Shown here: in pieces, positions 42,516 through 51,216 of the stretch
Numbering within the stretch: the first letter of the stretch is position 1
Layout: every line of letters begins with the position of its first letter
Position numbers and translations under genes: made by a program
DNA from: DASYPQ01 sp036006425
GTDB taxonomy: Bacteria; Planctomycetota; UBA1135; GCA-002686595
Length of the DNA stretch: 64,000 nt
Direction: 5' to 3'
NCBI GenBank assembly: GCA_036006425.1
Contig: DASYPQ010000013.1
Span: forward strand, 124,001-188,000
The notes under the pieces: generated by a model
The model's input: the letters and a program-made list of their open reading frames with translations, nothing else
Told to the model about the DNA's origin: nothing
The model's database searches: none

Positions 42516-44783
42516 ATGTCCGGAATGCGCATCGCGATCCTGGGCGGCGGTCCGGCCGGCCTCTATTTCGCCGTCCTGATGAAGAAGGCGTTCACGGACA
42601 CGGCGATCCAGGTCACCGAGCGCAACCGTCCCGACGACACCTTCGGATGGGGCGTCGTGTTCTCGGACGAGACGCTCGCGAACTTCCAGATCGCCGATCC
42701 CGAGAGCTTCGCCGAAATCCAGAGGAGCTTCGCGAACTGGACGGACATCGAGACCTACTTCGCCGACACCTGCGTCCGTTCGACGGGCCACGGATTCTGC
42801 GGACTCGCGCGGAAGCGGCTGCTCGAGATCTTCCAGACGCGCTGCCGCGCACTCGGCGTCGAACTCCGATTCGAGCACGAGGTGCGCGATCCGGCCGAGC
42901 TCCCGCGCGCCGACCTCGTCGTCGCCGCCGACGGGATCAACAGCATCGTCCGCGAGAAGGACGCGGCGCATTTCCGGCCGTCGATCGACTGGAGGCACTG
43001 CCGCTTCTGCTGGCTCGGCACGACGCGGCCGCTGCGCGCGTTCACGTTCATCTTCCGGGAGAACGAGCACGGGCTCTTCCAGGTCCACGCCTACCCCTTC
43101 GAGAAGAACCTCTCGACGTTCATCGTCGAGTGCCACGAGGACACGTGGAAGCGCGCGGGACTCGACCGCGCGAGCGAAGCGGAGACCGTCGCGTACTGCG
43201 AGAAGCTGTTCGCGGACCATCTCGACGGCCACCCGCTGCTCGTCAACCGGTCGATCTGGCGGCGCTTCCCGACGATCCGCTGCGAGCGCTGGACCCACGG
43301 GAACGTCGTGCTCGTCGGCGACGCCGCGCACACGGCGCACTTCTCGATCGGGTCCGGGACGAAACTCGCGATGGAGGATTCGATCGCGCTCGTCGACGCG
43401 TTCCGGCGCGTCGGCACCGGCGACGTCCCACGCGCGCTCGCGGCGTACGAGGAGGCGCGGCGCGTCGACGTGCTCAAGACGCAGCGCGCGGCGCAGACGA
43501 GCCTCGAGTGGTTCGAGAACTCGCGGCGCTACCTGCGCCAGCCGCCGCTCCAGTTCACCTTCAACCTGATGACGCGCAGCAAGCAGATCACGTACGACAA
43601 TCTCGCGAAGCGCGATCCGGATCTCGTGCGGCGTGTGACCGACGCGTGGTGGGACGGCGAGCACCTCCCGCGCGATCCGAAGGCGCCCGCGCCGCCTCCG
43701 ATGTTCGCCCCGTTCGCCCTGCGGAGCCTGCGACTCGCCAATCGCGTGGTTGTCTCCCCGATGTGCGAGTACTCCGCCATCGAGGGCGCGCCGACGGACT
43801 GGCACTTCGTGCACCTCGGCAGCCGCGCGGTCGGTGGCGCGGGGCTCGTGATCGCCGAGATGACGAATGTGTCGGCGGAAGGCCGCATCACGCACGCCTG
43901 CACCGGCATGTACGCGGAGGAGCACGTCGCCGCCTGGAAGCGGATCGTCGACTTCGTGCACGCCCACTCGCAGTCGAAGATCGGCCTCCAGCTCGGACAC
44001 GCCGGCCGCAAGGGCTCGTGCAGGCTGCCGTGGGAAGGCGACGATCCGCTCCGCGACGGGCGCGCCTGGAAGACGATCGGTCCTTCCGCGGATCCGTTCG
44101 ACGCGGGCTGGCCCGCGCCGCGCGAAATGGATCGCGCCGACATGGACCGCGTCGTCGCGCAGTACGTCCAGGCCGTCGAGAAGTCCCTGCGCGCCGGTTT
44201 CGACCTGCTCGAGCTCCACATGGCGCACGGCTACCTGCTCTCGAGCTTCCTCTCGCCGAAGTCGAACTCGCGGCGCGACCGGTACGGCGGAAGCCTCGAG
44301 AACCGCATGCGCTTCCCGCTCGAGGTGTTCGACGCCGTGCGCGCGGCGTGGCCGAGCGAGCGACCGCTGGTCGCGCGGATCTCCGCGACGGACTGGCTCG
44401 ACGCGAGCGGCGGATTGACCGCCGACGACTCGGTGGTGATCGCACGTGCGTTGAAGGAGAAGGGCTGCGATGCGATCGACGTCTCCTCCGCGGGCAACAC
44501 GCCGGAGTCGAAGCCCGAGTACGGCCGGATGTACCAGGTGCCGTTCGCGGAGAGGATCCGAGCCGAGGTCGGGATCCCGGTGATGGCCGTCGGCGCGATC
44601 CAGGGTGCCGACCACTGCAACACGATCCTCGCCGCGGGCCGCGCGGACCTGTGCGTGCTCGCGCGCCCGCACCTCCTCGATCCCTACATCACGCTCCGGG
44701 CGGCGGCGCGGTACGGCCACACGGACCTCGCCTGGCCGAACCAGTACCTCGCCGTGAGGCCCACGGATCCCGGCGAGCGGTAG
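42516..44783 (+). CDS. Fused FAD monooxygenase/old yellow enzyme (anthraniloyl- or salicylyl-CoA hydroxylase type)
   Basis: 755 residues. The N-terminal half (~1-380) is a class A flavin monooxygenase: GGGPAGLYFAVLMK at the start and the FAD motif GDAAHTAHFSIGSGTKLAMEDS. The C-terminal half (~390-755) is an old yellow enzyme domain: PMCEYSAIEGAPTDWH, LQLGHAGRKGS, and HGYLLSSFLSPKSNSRRDRYGGSLENRMRF. This fusion is known from 2-aminobenzoyl-CoA monooxygenase/reductase and salicylyl-CoA 5-hydroxylase, which hydroxylate and then reduce aromatic CoA thioesters. The exact substrate is not visible, and no CoA ligase or ring-degradation genes adjoin. Confidence 0.9.
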   Translation: MSGMRIAILGGGPAGLYFAVLMKKAFTDTAIQVTERNRPDDTFGWGVVFSDETLANFQIADPESFAEIQRSFANWTDIETYFADTCVRSTGHGFCGLARKRLLEIFQTRCRALGVELRFEHEVRDPAELPRADLVVAADGINSIVREKDAAHFRPSIDWRHCRFCWLGTTRPLRAFTFIFRENEHGLFQVHAYPFEKNLSTFIVECHEDTWKRAGLDRASEAETVAYCEKLFADHLDGHPLLVNRSIWRRFPTIRCERWTHGNVVLVGDAAHTAHFSIGSGTKLAMEDSIALVDAFRRVGTGDVPRALAAYEEARRVDVLKTQRAAQTSLEWFENSRRYLRQPPLQFTFNLMTRSKQITYDNLAKRDPDLVRRVTDAWWDGEHLPRDPKAPAPPPMFAPFALRSLRLANRVVVSPMCEYSAIEGAPTDWHFVHLGSRAVGGAGLVIAEMTNVSAEGRITHACTGMYAEEHVAAWKRIVDFVHAHSQSKIGLQLGHAGRKGSCRLPWEGDDPLRDGRAWKTIGPSADPFDAGWPAPREMDRADMDRVVAQYVQAVEKSLRAGFDLLELHMAHGYLLSSFLSPKSNSRRDRYGGSLENRMRFPLEVFDAVRAAWPSERPLVARISATDWLDASGGLTADDSVVIARALKEKGCDAIDVSSAGNTPESKPEYGRMYQVPFAERIRAEVGIPVMAVGAIQGADHCNTILAAGRADLCVLARPHLLDPYITLRAAARYGHTDLAWPNQYLAVRPTDPGER

Positions 44784-44799
44784 GATTGGTGGAACTCCG

Positions 44800-46446
44800 A
44801 TGCATGCCTACCACCTCCCTCTCGCCGTCCTGACGCTCGCTTCGATCGCGCGCGCTCAATCCGGATTCCACGACGCGTACTGGGACACGGTCGATGCGCA
44901 AGGACATCTCACCGGCGGCAAGATGCAGGTGTTCGTGGCCACGAACCGCCGCGACGCCGGGGTCATCCCCGCGCCGGTCACGACGCTGACCCAGACGCTG
45001 CTTCCTCCGAACAACGGGAACCGCGTCGATCTCGTCGTCGTCGGCGACGGCTACCAGGCCGCCCAACTGCCCGCCTACGCGGCGCAGGTCGCGACCCTCG
45101 CGACGTCGTTCTTCAACAGGGAACCGTACCTCACCTACCAGCCGCTCTTCCTCGTGCACCGCGTCGACGTCGTCTCCGTCGATTCGGGCGTCGACAACGA
45201 TCCGTTCGGCGTGCTCAGGAACACGGCGATGGACATGGAGTTCTGGTGCAACGGCATCGATCGGTCGCTGTGCATCGACGTCGTCAAGGCGTACCAGTTC
45301 GCGAACAACGCACCGGACGTCGATCTCGTGCTCGCTCTCGCGAACTCGACGATGTATGGCGGAGCCGGCTACCCGATGGACGACCTCGCCACGTGCGCGG
45401 CGGGCAACGCCGGAACGCTCGAGATCGTCCGCCACGAGTTCGGCCACGCGCTCGGCAATCTCGCCGACGAGTACGACTACGGCGGACCGGCGCACTACTC
45501 CGGTCCCGAGCCGCCGGAGCCCGACGTCTCGATCCTCACGTCCGTGCAGATGGCGGCGTCGATGACCAAGTGGTTCCGCTGGCTCGGCACGAACGACGCC
45601 GCGTTCGACGGGCTCGTGTCGACGTACGAAGGCGCGATGTACAGCCAGTTCGGCATCTACCGCCCGACGGACAACTCGCTGATGCGCAGCTTGAACCGCC
45701 CGTTCAACCTGCCGTCGGCCGAGTCGATCATCCTCCAGATCTACCGGATCGTGCGTCCGATCGACGACTCCTCGCGCACGACGACGATCTACGACGGCAC
45801 GGAGACCCTCTTCGTGACGCCGGTCGCGCCGGCCGGGAATCCGCTCGCGATCCAGTGGTACGAGAACGGCGCGCCGATCGCGGGAGCGACGGGGACGACC
45901 CTGGATCTCACGACCCTGGGCCTCGGACTGTGCCCGGTCACCGTCTCCGTGACCGTCCAGGACACGACCCCGATGGTGCGCGACGACGCGGCGCGGGCCC
46001 AGTGGATGACGGAATCGCGCAGCTTCACGGTCCAGCCCGCGGGCACGGGGTTCACCAACTTTTGCGTGACGACGCCGAACTCCGCGGGCCCCGGCGCCGT
46101 GATGGGCTACTCCGGCACGAGCAGCGTCGCGGCGAACGATCTCGTGCTCCGGACGAGCGGCTGCCCGCCGTTCAAGACGGCGATCTATTTCTTCGGCGCG
46201 GGCCAGACGCAAGTGGTCCTCGGCAACGGCTTCCGCTGCGTCGCGTCGCCCTTCGTCCGGTTCCCCGCGATCCAGACGGACTTCCTCGGCGACGCGGAGC
46301 TCGTCGTCGATCTCGCGCACCTGCCGAACGGGCAAGTGATCCACTCGGGAGACGTCCGCAACTTCCAGCTCTGGTTCCGTGACCCGCCCGGCGGCGGCGC
46401 GAGCACCGACACGTCGGACGGCTTGCGCGTGCAGTTCTGTCCGTGA
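44800..46446 (+). CDS. Secreted M64 (IgA peptidase-like) metallopeptidase with a C-terminal module
   Basis: 548 residues with a short signal peptide (~1-19, ending IARAQ). The M64 signature is present: VDLVVVGDGYQA and PLFLVHRVDVVSVDSGVDNDPFG, then zinc ligands His212 and His216 with Glu213 in HEFGHALGNLADEY. An Ig-like segment (~345-410) follows. The last ~125 residues (NFCVTTPNSAGPG...GNGFRCV...NFQLWFRDPPGG...LRVQFCP) resemble, in a divergent form, the C-terminal module of the secreted proteins at 5105-8567. It should be an extracellular zinc protease. The radical SAM gene follows after one base. Confidence 0.9.
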   Translation: MHAYHLPLAVLTLASIARAQSGFHDAYWDTVDAQGHLTGGKMQVFVATNRRDAGVIPAPVTTLTQTLLPPNNGNRVDLVVVGDGYQAAQLPAYAAQVATLATSFFNREPYLTYQPLFLVHRVDVVSVDSGVDNDPFGVLRNTAMDMEFWCNGIDRSLCIDVVKAYQFANNAPDVDLVLALANSTMYGGAGYPMDDLATCAAGNAGTLEIVRHEFGHALGNLADEYDYGGPAHYSGPEPPEPDVSILTSVQMAASMTKWFRWLGTNDAAFDGLVSTYEGAMYSQFGIYRPTDNSLMRSLNRPFNLPSAESIILQIYRIVRPIDDSSRTTTIYDGTETLFVTPVAPAGNPLAIQWYENGAPIAGATGTTLDLTTLGLGLCPVTVSVTVQDTTPMVRDDAARAQWMTESRSFTVQPAGTGFTNFCVTTPNSAGPGAVMGYSGTSSVAANDLVLRTSGCPPFKTAIYFFGAGQTQVVLGNGFRCVASPFVRFPAIQTDFLGDAELVVDLAHLPNGQVIHSGDVRNFQLWFRDPPGGGASTDTSDGLRVQFCP

Positions 46447-46447
46447 A

Positions 46448-47467
46448 GTGACCGCGAAGCGCGTCTCCAATCCGCCGAACCCCTGGGTCTCGGCGCACGT
46501 CGAGTGGCTCGACGAAGTGCCGGTCGCCGAGGTCGAGGTCTTCGAGGAGGAAGCGAAGAGCGTCCTCGCCGAGAACAAGAGCCCCGATCTCGGCTTCCGC
46601 TGGAGCGTCAACCCCTACCGCGGATGCCATCACGCCTGCGCGTACTGCTACGCGCGTCCGAGTCACCAGTACCTCGGCTTCGGCGCGGGCACCGACTTCG
46701 ACCGCAAGATCGTGGTCAAGGTGAACGCACCGGCGGTGCTCGCGCGCGAGCTCTCGCGACCGAAGTGGAAGAGGGAGCTCGTCGTGTTCTCGGGGAACAC
46801 GGACTGCTACCAGCCGCTCGACGCGCACTACGGATTGACGCGCGGCTGCCTTGAGGCGTGCCTCGCGCACGGAACGCCCGTCGGGGTCATCACGAAGGGC
46901 GCGCTCGTCCGCCGCGACGTCGACGTCCTCGCGAAGCTCGCCCGCGGCCCCGGCGCGAGCGCGGCGATCACGATCCCGTTCGCGAACGAGGACGTGGCGC
47001 GACGGATAGAGCCCGGAGCTCCTTCGCCGAGGAAGCGCTTCGAAACGATGCGCGCGCTCTCCGACGCCGGCGTCCCGACGACGATCGCAATCGCGCCGCT
47101 CGTGCCCGGCCTCAACGAGAGCGACATCCCCGAGCTGCTCGCGCGCGCGAAGGAATCCGGCGCCACGAGCGCGTTCCTGACGCTCCTGCGGCTGTCGGCC
47201 GAGGTGCTCCCGGTGTTCCGCGAAAGGATCGCCGAGGCCTTCCCGGAGCGCGCGAAGCACATCGAGTCCGCGATCCTCGACGTGCGCGGAGGTCGGATGA
47301 ATCGCAGCGACTTCGGCGACCGGATGAAAGGCCGCGGGCCGCGCTGGGACGCAGTCGCGCGGATGTTCGAGATCCACTGCAGGCGCAACGGAATCGCCGT
47401 CGTGCGCGGCGCTCCGGGCCAGGCGAAGTCTGCGCCGACGCCGAAGCAGGGCGAGATGTTCGCCTAG
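46448..47467 (+). CDS. Radical SAM protein, PA0069/Rv2578c-like
   Basis: 339 residues from a GTG at 46448, one base after the M64 stop. The iron-sulfur motif is CHHACAYCYARPSHQYLGFG, in the context SVNPYRGCHHAC that marks the PA0069 family related to spore photoproduct lyase. Downstream segments VFSGNTDCYQPLDAHYGLTRGCLEA, PSPRKRFETMRALSDAGVPTTIAIAPLVPGLNESDIPELL and the C-terminal basic tail fit the family. The substrate is unknown; a DNA-repair role has been proposed for relatives. Its stop lies in a 13-base tandem repeat. Confidence 0.93.
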   Translation: MTAKRVSNPPNPWVSAHVEWLDEVPVAEVEVFEEEAKSVLAENKSPDLGFRWSVNPYRGCHHACAYCYARPSHQYLGFGAGTDFDRKIVVKVNAPAVLARELSRPKWKRELVVFSGNTDCYQPLDAHYGLTRGCLEACLAHGTPVGVITKGALVRRDVDVLAKLARGPGASAAITIPFANEDVARRIEPGAPSPRKRFETMRALSDAGVPTTIAIAPLVPGLNESDIPELLARAKESGATSAFLTLLRLSAEVLPVFRERIAEAFPERAKHIESAILDVRGGRMNRSDFGDRMKGRGPRWDAVARMFEIHCRRNGIAVVRGAPGQAKSAPTPKQGEMFA

Positions 47468-47499
47468 CTCCCTCGCCTAGTTCCAACGCCTAGTTCCAA
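47461..47499. repeat. Triplicated 13-base unit spanning two convergent stop codons
   Basis: Three tandem 13-mers (47461-47473, 47474-47486, 47487-47499) read CGCCTAG followed by CTCCCT, TTCCAA and TTCCAA. Each contains the palindrome CTAG. The first copy supplies the radical SAM stop and the third supplies the thioesterase stop on the other strand. It looks like replication slippage at the gene junction. Confidence 0.8.
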
Positions 47500-47957
47500 C
47501 GATGGTAGGCGGGATGGCCTTCCCGTACCGCGACGAACACGCCGCGGCACGTCGAGGTCACCTTGCCGTCCGCCTCGAGCTCCGCTTCGACGACCGCGCG
47601 GTCCCCCTCCGATTCGACGACGCGCGCGCGGAGGCGCACGGGCCCCTTCGACGGCGTCGGCCGCTTGAGCTTCACGTGGAACTCCGCCGTGACCGTGCTC
47701 GGAGGGAAGTCGAGCTTCTGCGCGTTCATCAGGTGCCACGCCGCCGTCCAGTTGCTGTGGCAGTCGAGCAGCGCGCCGATGATCCCGCCGTTCAACATGC
47801 CGGGGAACGCCTCGTGATGCGGCTCGGGCGTCCAGTCGGCGACGACGACGTCTCCCTCGACGCGGCTCTTGATCCGCAGGCCCTTCGCGTTCGCCGGACC
47901 GCAGCCGAAGCACTTGTTGTTCGGGGCGTACCGGTCCTGGAGGCTCTCGTTCGTCAC
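47490..47957 (-). CDS. Hotdog-fold thioesterase (PaaI-like)
   Basis: 155 residues from a GTG at 47957, with GGAAGAG upstream. The N-terminus has the Cys motif CFGCGPANAKGLRIKS, followed by the hotdog helix HHEAFPGMLNGGIIGALLDCHSNWTAAW and the strand pattern STVTAEFHVKLKRPTP. Members hydrolyse acyl-CoA thioesters in the cytoplasm; the substrate here is unknown. It faces the radical SAM gene and is divergent from the Cys-rich lipoprotein gene. Confidence 0.88.
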   Translation of the reverse strand: MTNESLQDRYAPNNKCFGCGPANAKGLRIKSRVEGDVVVADWTPEPHHEAFPGMLNGGIIGALLDCHSNWTAAWHLMNAQKLDFPPSTVTAEFHVKLKRPTPSKGPVRLRARVVESEGDRAVVEAELEADGKVTSTCRGVFVAVREGHPAYHRWN

Positions 47958-48084
47958 GCGGTAACTCTTCCGCCTCAGGCTACTTCCGCGACTTCCGCCG
48001 GACCAGTGGACGGTACGCCCGGCCTTGCAGGGAAACGCCCTTCGGCGTGCTAAGCTCCCGCCCCTTCCGGAGACAACTACCCAT

Positions 48085-48303
48085 ATGAAGACCCTTTCGA
48101 CACTGTTCGTGGTCGCGCTCCTCGCGGCGCTGCCTTCCTCCTGCAAGTCCACCGAGGCGACGCATCTGCCGTGCATCTGCGGCACGGCCGAGGGCGACCT
48201 CGAAGGCTGCGAGAACCCGATCTGCCGCGACGGCAAGACGAACCCCGACAACCCGAAGTGCGTGTGCGGCACGCTCGAGATCCCGAACGGGAAGAAGAAG
48301 TGA
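48085..48303 (+). CDS. Small Cys-rich probable lipoprotein
   Basis: 72 residues from the ATG at 48085. A signal sequence ends ALPSSC, an imperfect lipobox. The mature part has six more Cys arranged as two similar halves, LPCICGTAEGDLEGC and PKCVCGTLEIPNG, with a further Cys in NPICRDG, then a KKK tail. The paired CxCGT motifs suggest a metal-binding or disulfide-knotted peptide on the outer side of a membrane. No family is recognised. The next gene starts after two bases, so they are probably co-expressed. Confidence 0.7.
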   Translation: MKTLSTLFVVALLAALPSSCKSTEATHLPCICGTAEGDLEGCENPICRDGKTNPDNPKCVCGTLEIPNGKKK

Positions 48304-48305
48304 TC

Positions 48306-49292
48306 ATGCGACGCCTCCTGACCAGCCTTCTCGTCCTCGCGTGCGCAGCGCTCCCCGCCTCCGCGGCGAAGATCAATCTGAAGAACGGCACGACCGTCGA
48401 CTGCAAGGTGCAGAGCTACGACACGGCCACGAAGACGCTCCACGTCAAGTTGAACGACGGCAGCGCGGCGCAGTACCGGATGGACGAGCTGGACGCGCGC
48501 AGCGCCTACCTCCTCAACGCCAGCCTGATCCCGAAGGACGACGCGAAGGCGCAGCTCACGACCGCGAACTTCGCGCGCGATGCCGGCCTGTACGCGCACG
48601 CCGCGCGCCGCTACCGGGCCGCGGTCAAGCTCGATCCGTCGCTCCAGTCGACGGTCGACGCCGAGATGACGAAGCTGCGCCGCGCCGCCGCGGAATTCTG
48701 CGCGTCCAACGCTCACGCGGCCGCGTCGAAGGGCAACTACCCCGAGGCCGAGAAGTGGGCAAAGATCCTGATCGAGAAGCTGCCCGGCGAGCCGGAGGCC
48801 GAGCAAGCGAAGGCCGCGCTCGACAACTACTATGCCCAGAATCGCGCGAAGAAGATGGCCGCGGCCGACGAGAAGGCCGACGCCGCGCTCCAGAAGGACG
48901 TCGAGAAGGGCAAGGAGCGCTACGCGCAGATGGTCGAGAAGTCGAAGCAAGGGCTCCAGGCATCGGGCAGCTCCCAGGCGGAGGGCCTCTTCCGCGGCGC
49001 GCTCGCCGACGGCTCGGCCGTGCTCAAGCAGATCGACGACGTCGAGAAGAAGTACGGCAGCGATCCCCAGATCAAGGAGAAGGCCGGCGGCTACCGCAGG
49101 GTGGTGACCGACCAGATGATCGAGGTTCGCCTGAACATCGCGAGCCAGCTCGCGACGAAGTCGGACTACCGCGGTGCGCAGAAAGAGGTCAACGCTGCGC
49201 TCGCGCTCGATCCCAAGAACGACGCCGCGATCGCGATGCGGGCTCGGATCGAGGACTACTCGAGCCGCGGGCTCGGCTGGGCCTGGCGCTGA
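48306..49292 (+). CDS. Secreted TPR-like helical protein of unknown function
   Basis: 328 residues. A signal peptide (~1-20, ending PASAA) is followed by a small beta segment (INLKNGTTVDCKVQSYDTATKTLHVKL). Long amphipathic helices follow with TPR-like pairs (GLYAHAARRYRAAVKLDPSL, GNYPEAEKWAKILIEKLPGEPEA, SDYRGAQKEVNAALALDPKNDAA). A Lys/Glu/Ala-rich coiled stretch lies in the middle. It ends with LGWAWR. It presumably scaffolds other envelope proteins, perhaps the small Cys-rich lipoprotein encoded just upstream. Confidence 0.75.
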   Translation: MRRLLTSLLVLACAALPASAAKINLKNGTTVDCKVQSYDTATKTLHVKLNDGSAAQYRMDELDARSAYLLNASLIPKDDAKAQLTTANFARDAGLYAHAARRYRAAVKLDPSLQSTVDAEMTKLRRAAAEFCASNAHAAASKGNYPEAEKWAKILIEKLPGEPEAEQAKAALDNYYAQNRAKKMAAADEKADAALQKDVEKGKERYAQMVEKSKQGLQASGSSQAEGLFRGALADGSAVLKQIDDVEKKYGSDPQIKEKAGGYRRVVTDQMIEVRLNIASQLATKSDYRGAQKEVNAALALDPKNDAAIAMRARIEDYSSRGLGWAWR

Positions 49293-49308
49293 GCGGACCC
49301 GACCCGAC

Positions 49309-50091
49309 CTAGAATCCGCGCGTGACGGTCAGCACGATCTGCAGGCCGTCGATCTCGAGGTCTCCGGCGCCGCCGCTGAGATCGGTCCTCGTGTCCGACC
49401 AGCGCGCGCCGAGACCGACCATCGTCCGCGACGGGAGCACGAACTCGATGCCCGTCCGCGCATAGAGACCCGTGCCGAAGCCCGATCCGTGGTCGGACGA
49501 GAGGCCGCCCGTCTGATCGTACGAGGCCCACTGCAGCACGGGGCCGGCCGCGGCGTAGAGGCGCATCTTGTCGCCGATGAACGTGCTGATGAACGGGCCG
49601 CCGTAGAGCTCCCAGATCCACAGATCGACGTCGACGGCGATCGCCGCGCCGCCGCCTCCGACGACGAAGGCCTCGGCGTTCGCCCGCCAGCTGAAGTCGA
49701 ACATCCCCTCGAGGCCGAAGTCGACTTTCTCGCCGGAGAGCTTCCATTGCCCGCCGCCGCCGAAGACCGGCATCTGATCGAGGTCGCCCTCGTCGCCGTC
49801 GACGTGGCCGGGGCCGTTTCCGTCGACGGAGACCTTGTCGAAGTACGAGACGCCGAAGTAGCCCTGCATCAAGGCCTGGCCAGGACGCCAAACCAGATCC
49901 CGGTTCGGCACGACGAGCACGGGTTGTTGTTGGCCCGGCGGGGGCACGAACGACCCGGCCTGGCTCGGAGCCACCGTCGCCGCGGACTCGAGGGACCTCG
50001 ACGGAAGGTCGTACGACCTCAGCGTCGTCGGCGCAGCGCAACCGCCGACGAGGCCCGAGATCACGATGAGCGAACGGAATCGGGGTGCCAT
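49309..50091 (-). CDS. Outer-membrane beta-barrel lipoprotein
   Basis: 260 residues with lipoprotein signal LVGGC (Cys18). After a Pro/Gln-rich linker the sequence shows alternating strands with turns (LMQGYFGVSYFDKV, FGLEGMFDFSWRANAEAF, GLGARWSDTRTDL), ending VTRGF with a terminal Phe typical of outer-membrane barrels. No specific family is recognised; a surface or channel role is likely. It lies downstream of the DUF4105 gene on the same strand with a 30-base gap. Confidence 0.75.
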   Translation of the reverse strand: MAPRFRSLIVISGLVGGCAAPTTLRSYDLPSRSLESAATVAPSQAGSFVPPPGQQQPVLVVPNRDLVWRPGQALMQGYFGVSYFDKVSVDGNGPGHVDGDEGDLDQMPVFGGGGQWKLSGEKVDFGLEGMFDFSWRANAEAFVVGGGGAAIAVDVDLWIWELYGGPFISTFIGDKMRLYAAAGPVLQWASYDQTGGLSSDHGSGFGTGLYARTGIEFVLPSRTMVGLGARWSDTRTDLSGGAGDLEIDGLQIVLTVTRGF

Positions 50092-50121
50092 GAGGGCCGA
50101 GAGCTTAACAAGCGCGACGGC

Positions 50122-51129
<1,008 letters not shown>

Positions 51130-51216
51130 GAGCCGGTGAGATGAGCCGGTCTCGCAAACCGAGTCAAGGAGCGCGCCGTTTGTCGATCCGAACGAGGATC
51201 CCTACGATGGATCCCA

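Noticed and set aside
39602..44720. Long minus-strand frames across yceH, the zinc-ribbon membrane protein and the fused monooxygenase
   Set aside because: They are shadows of recognised plus-strand genes with biased composition.
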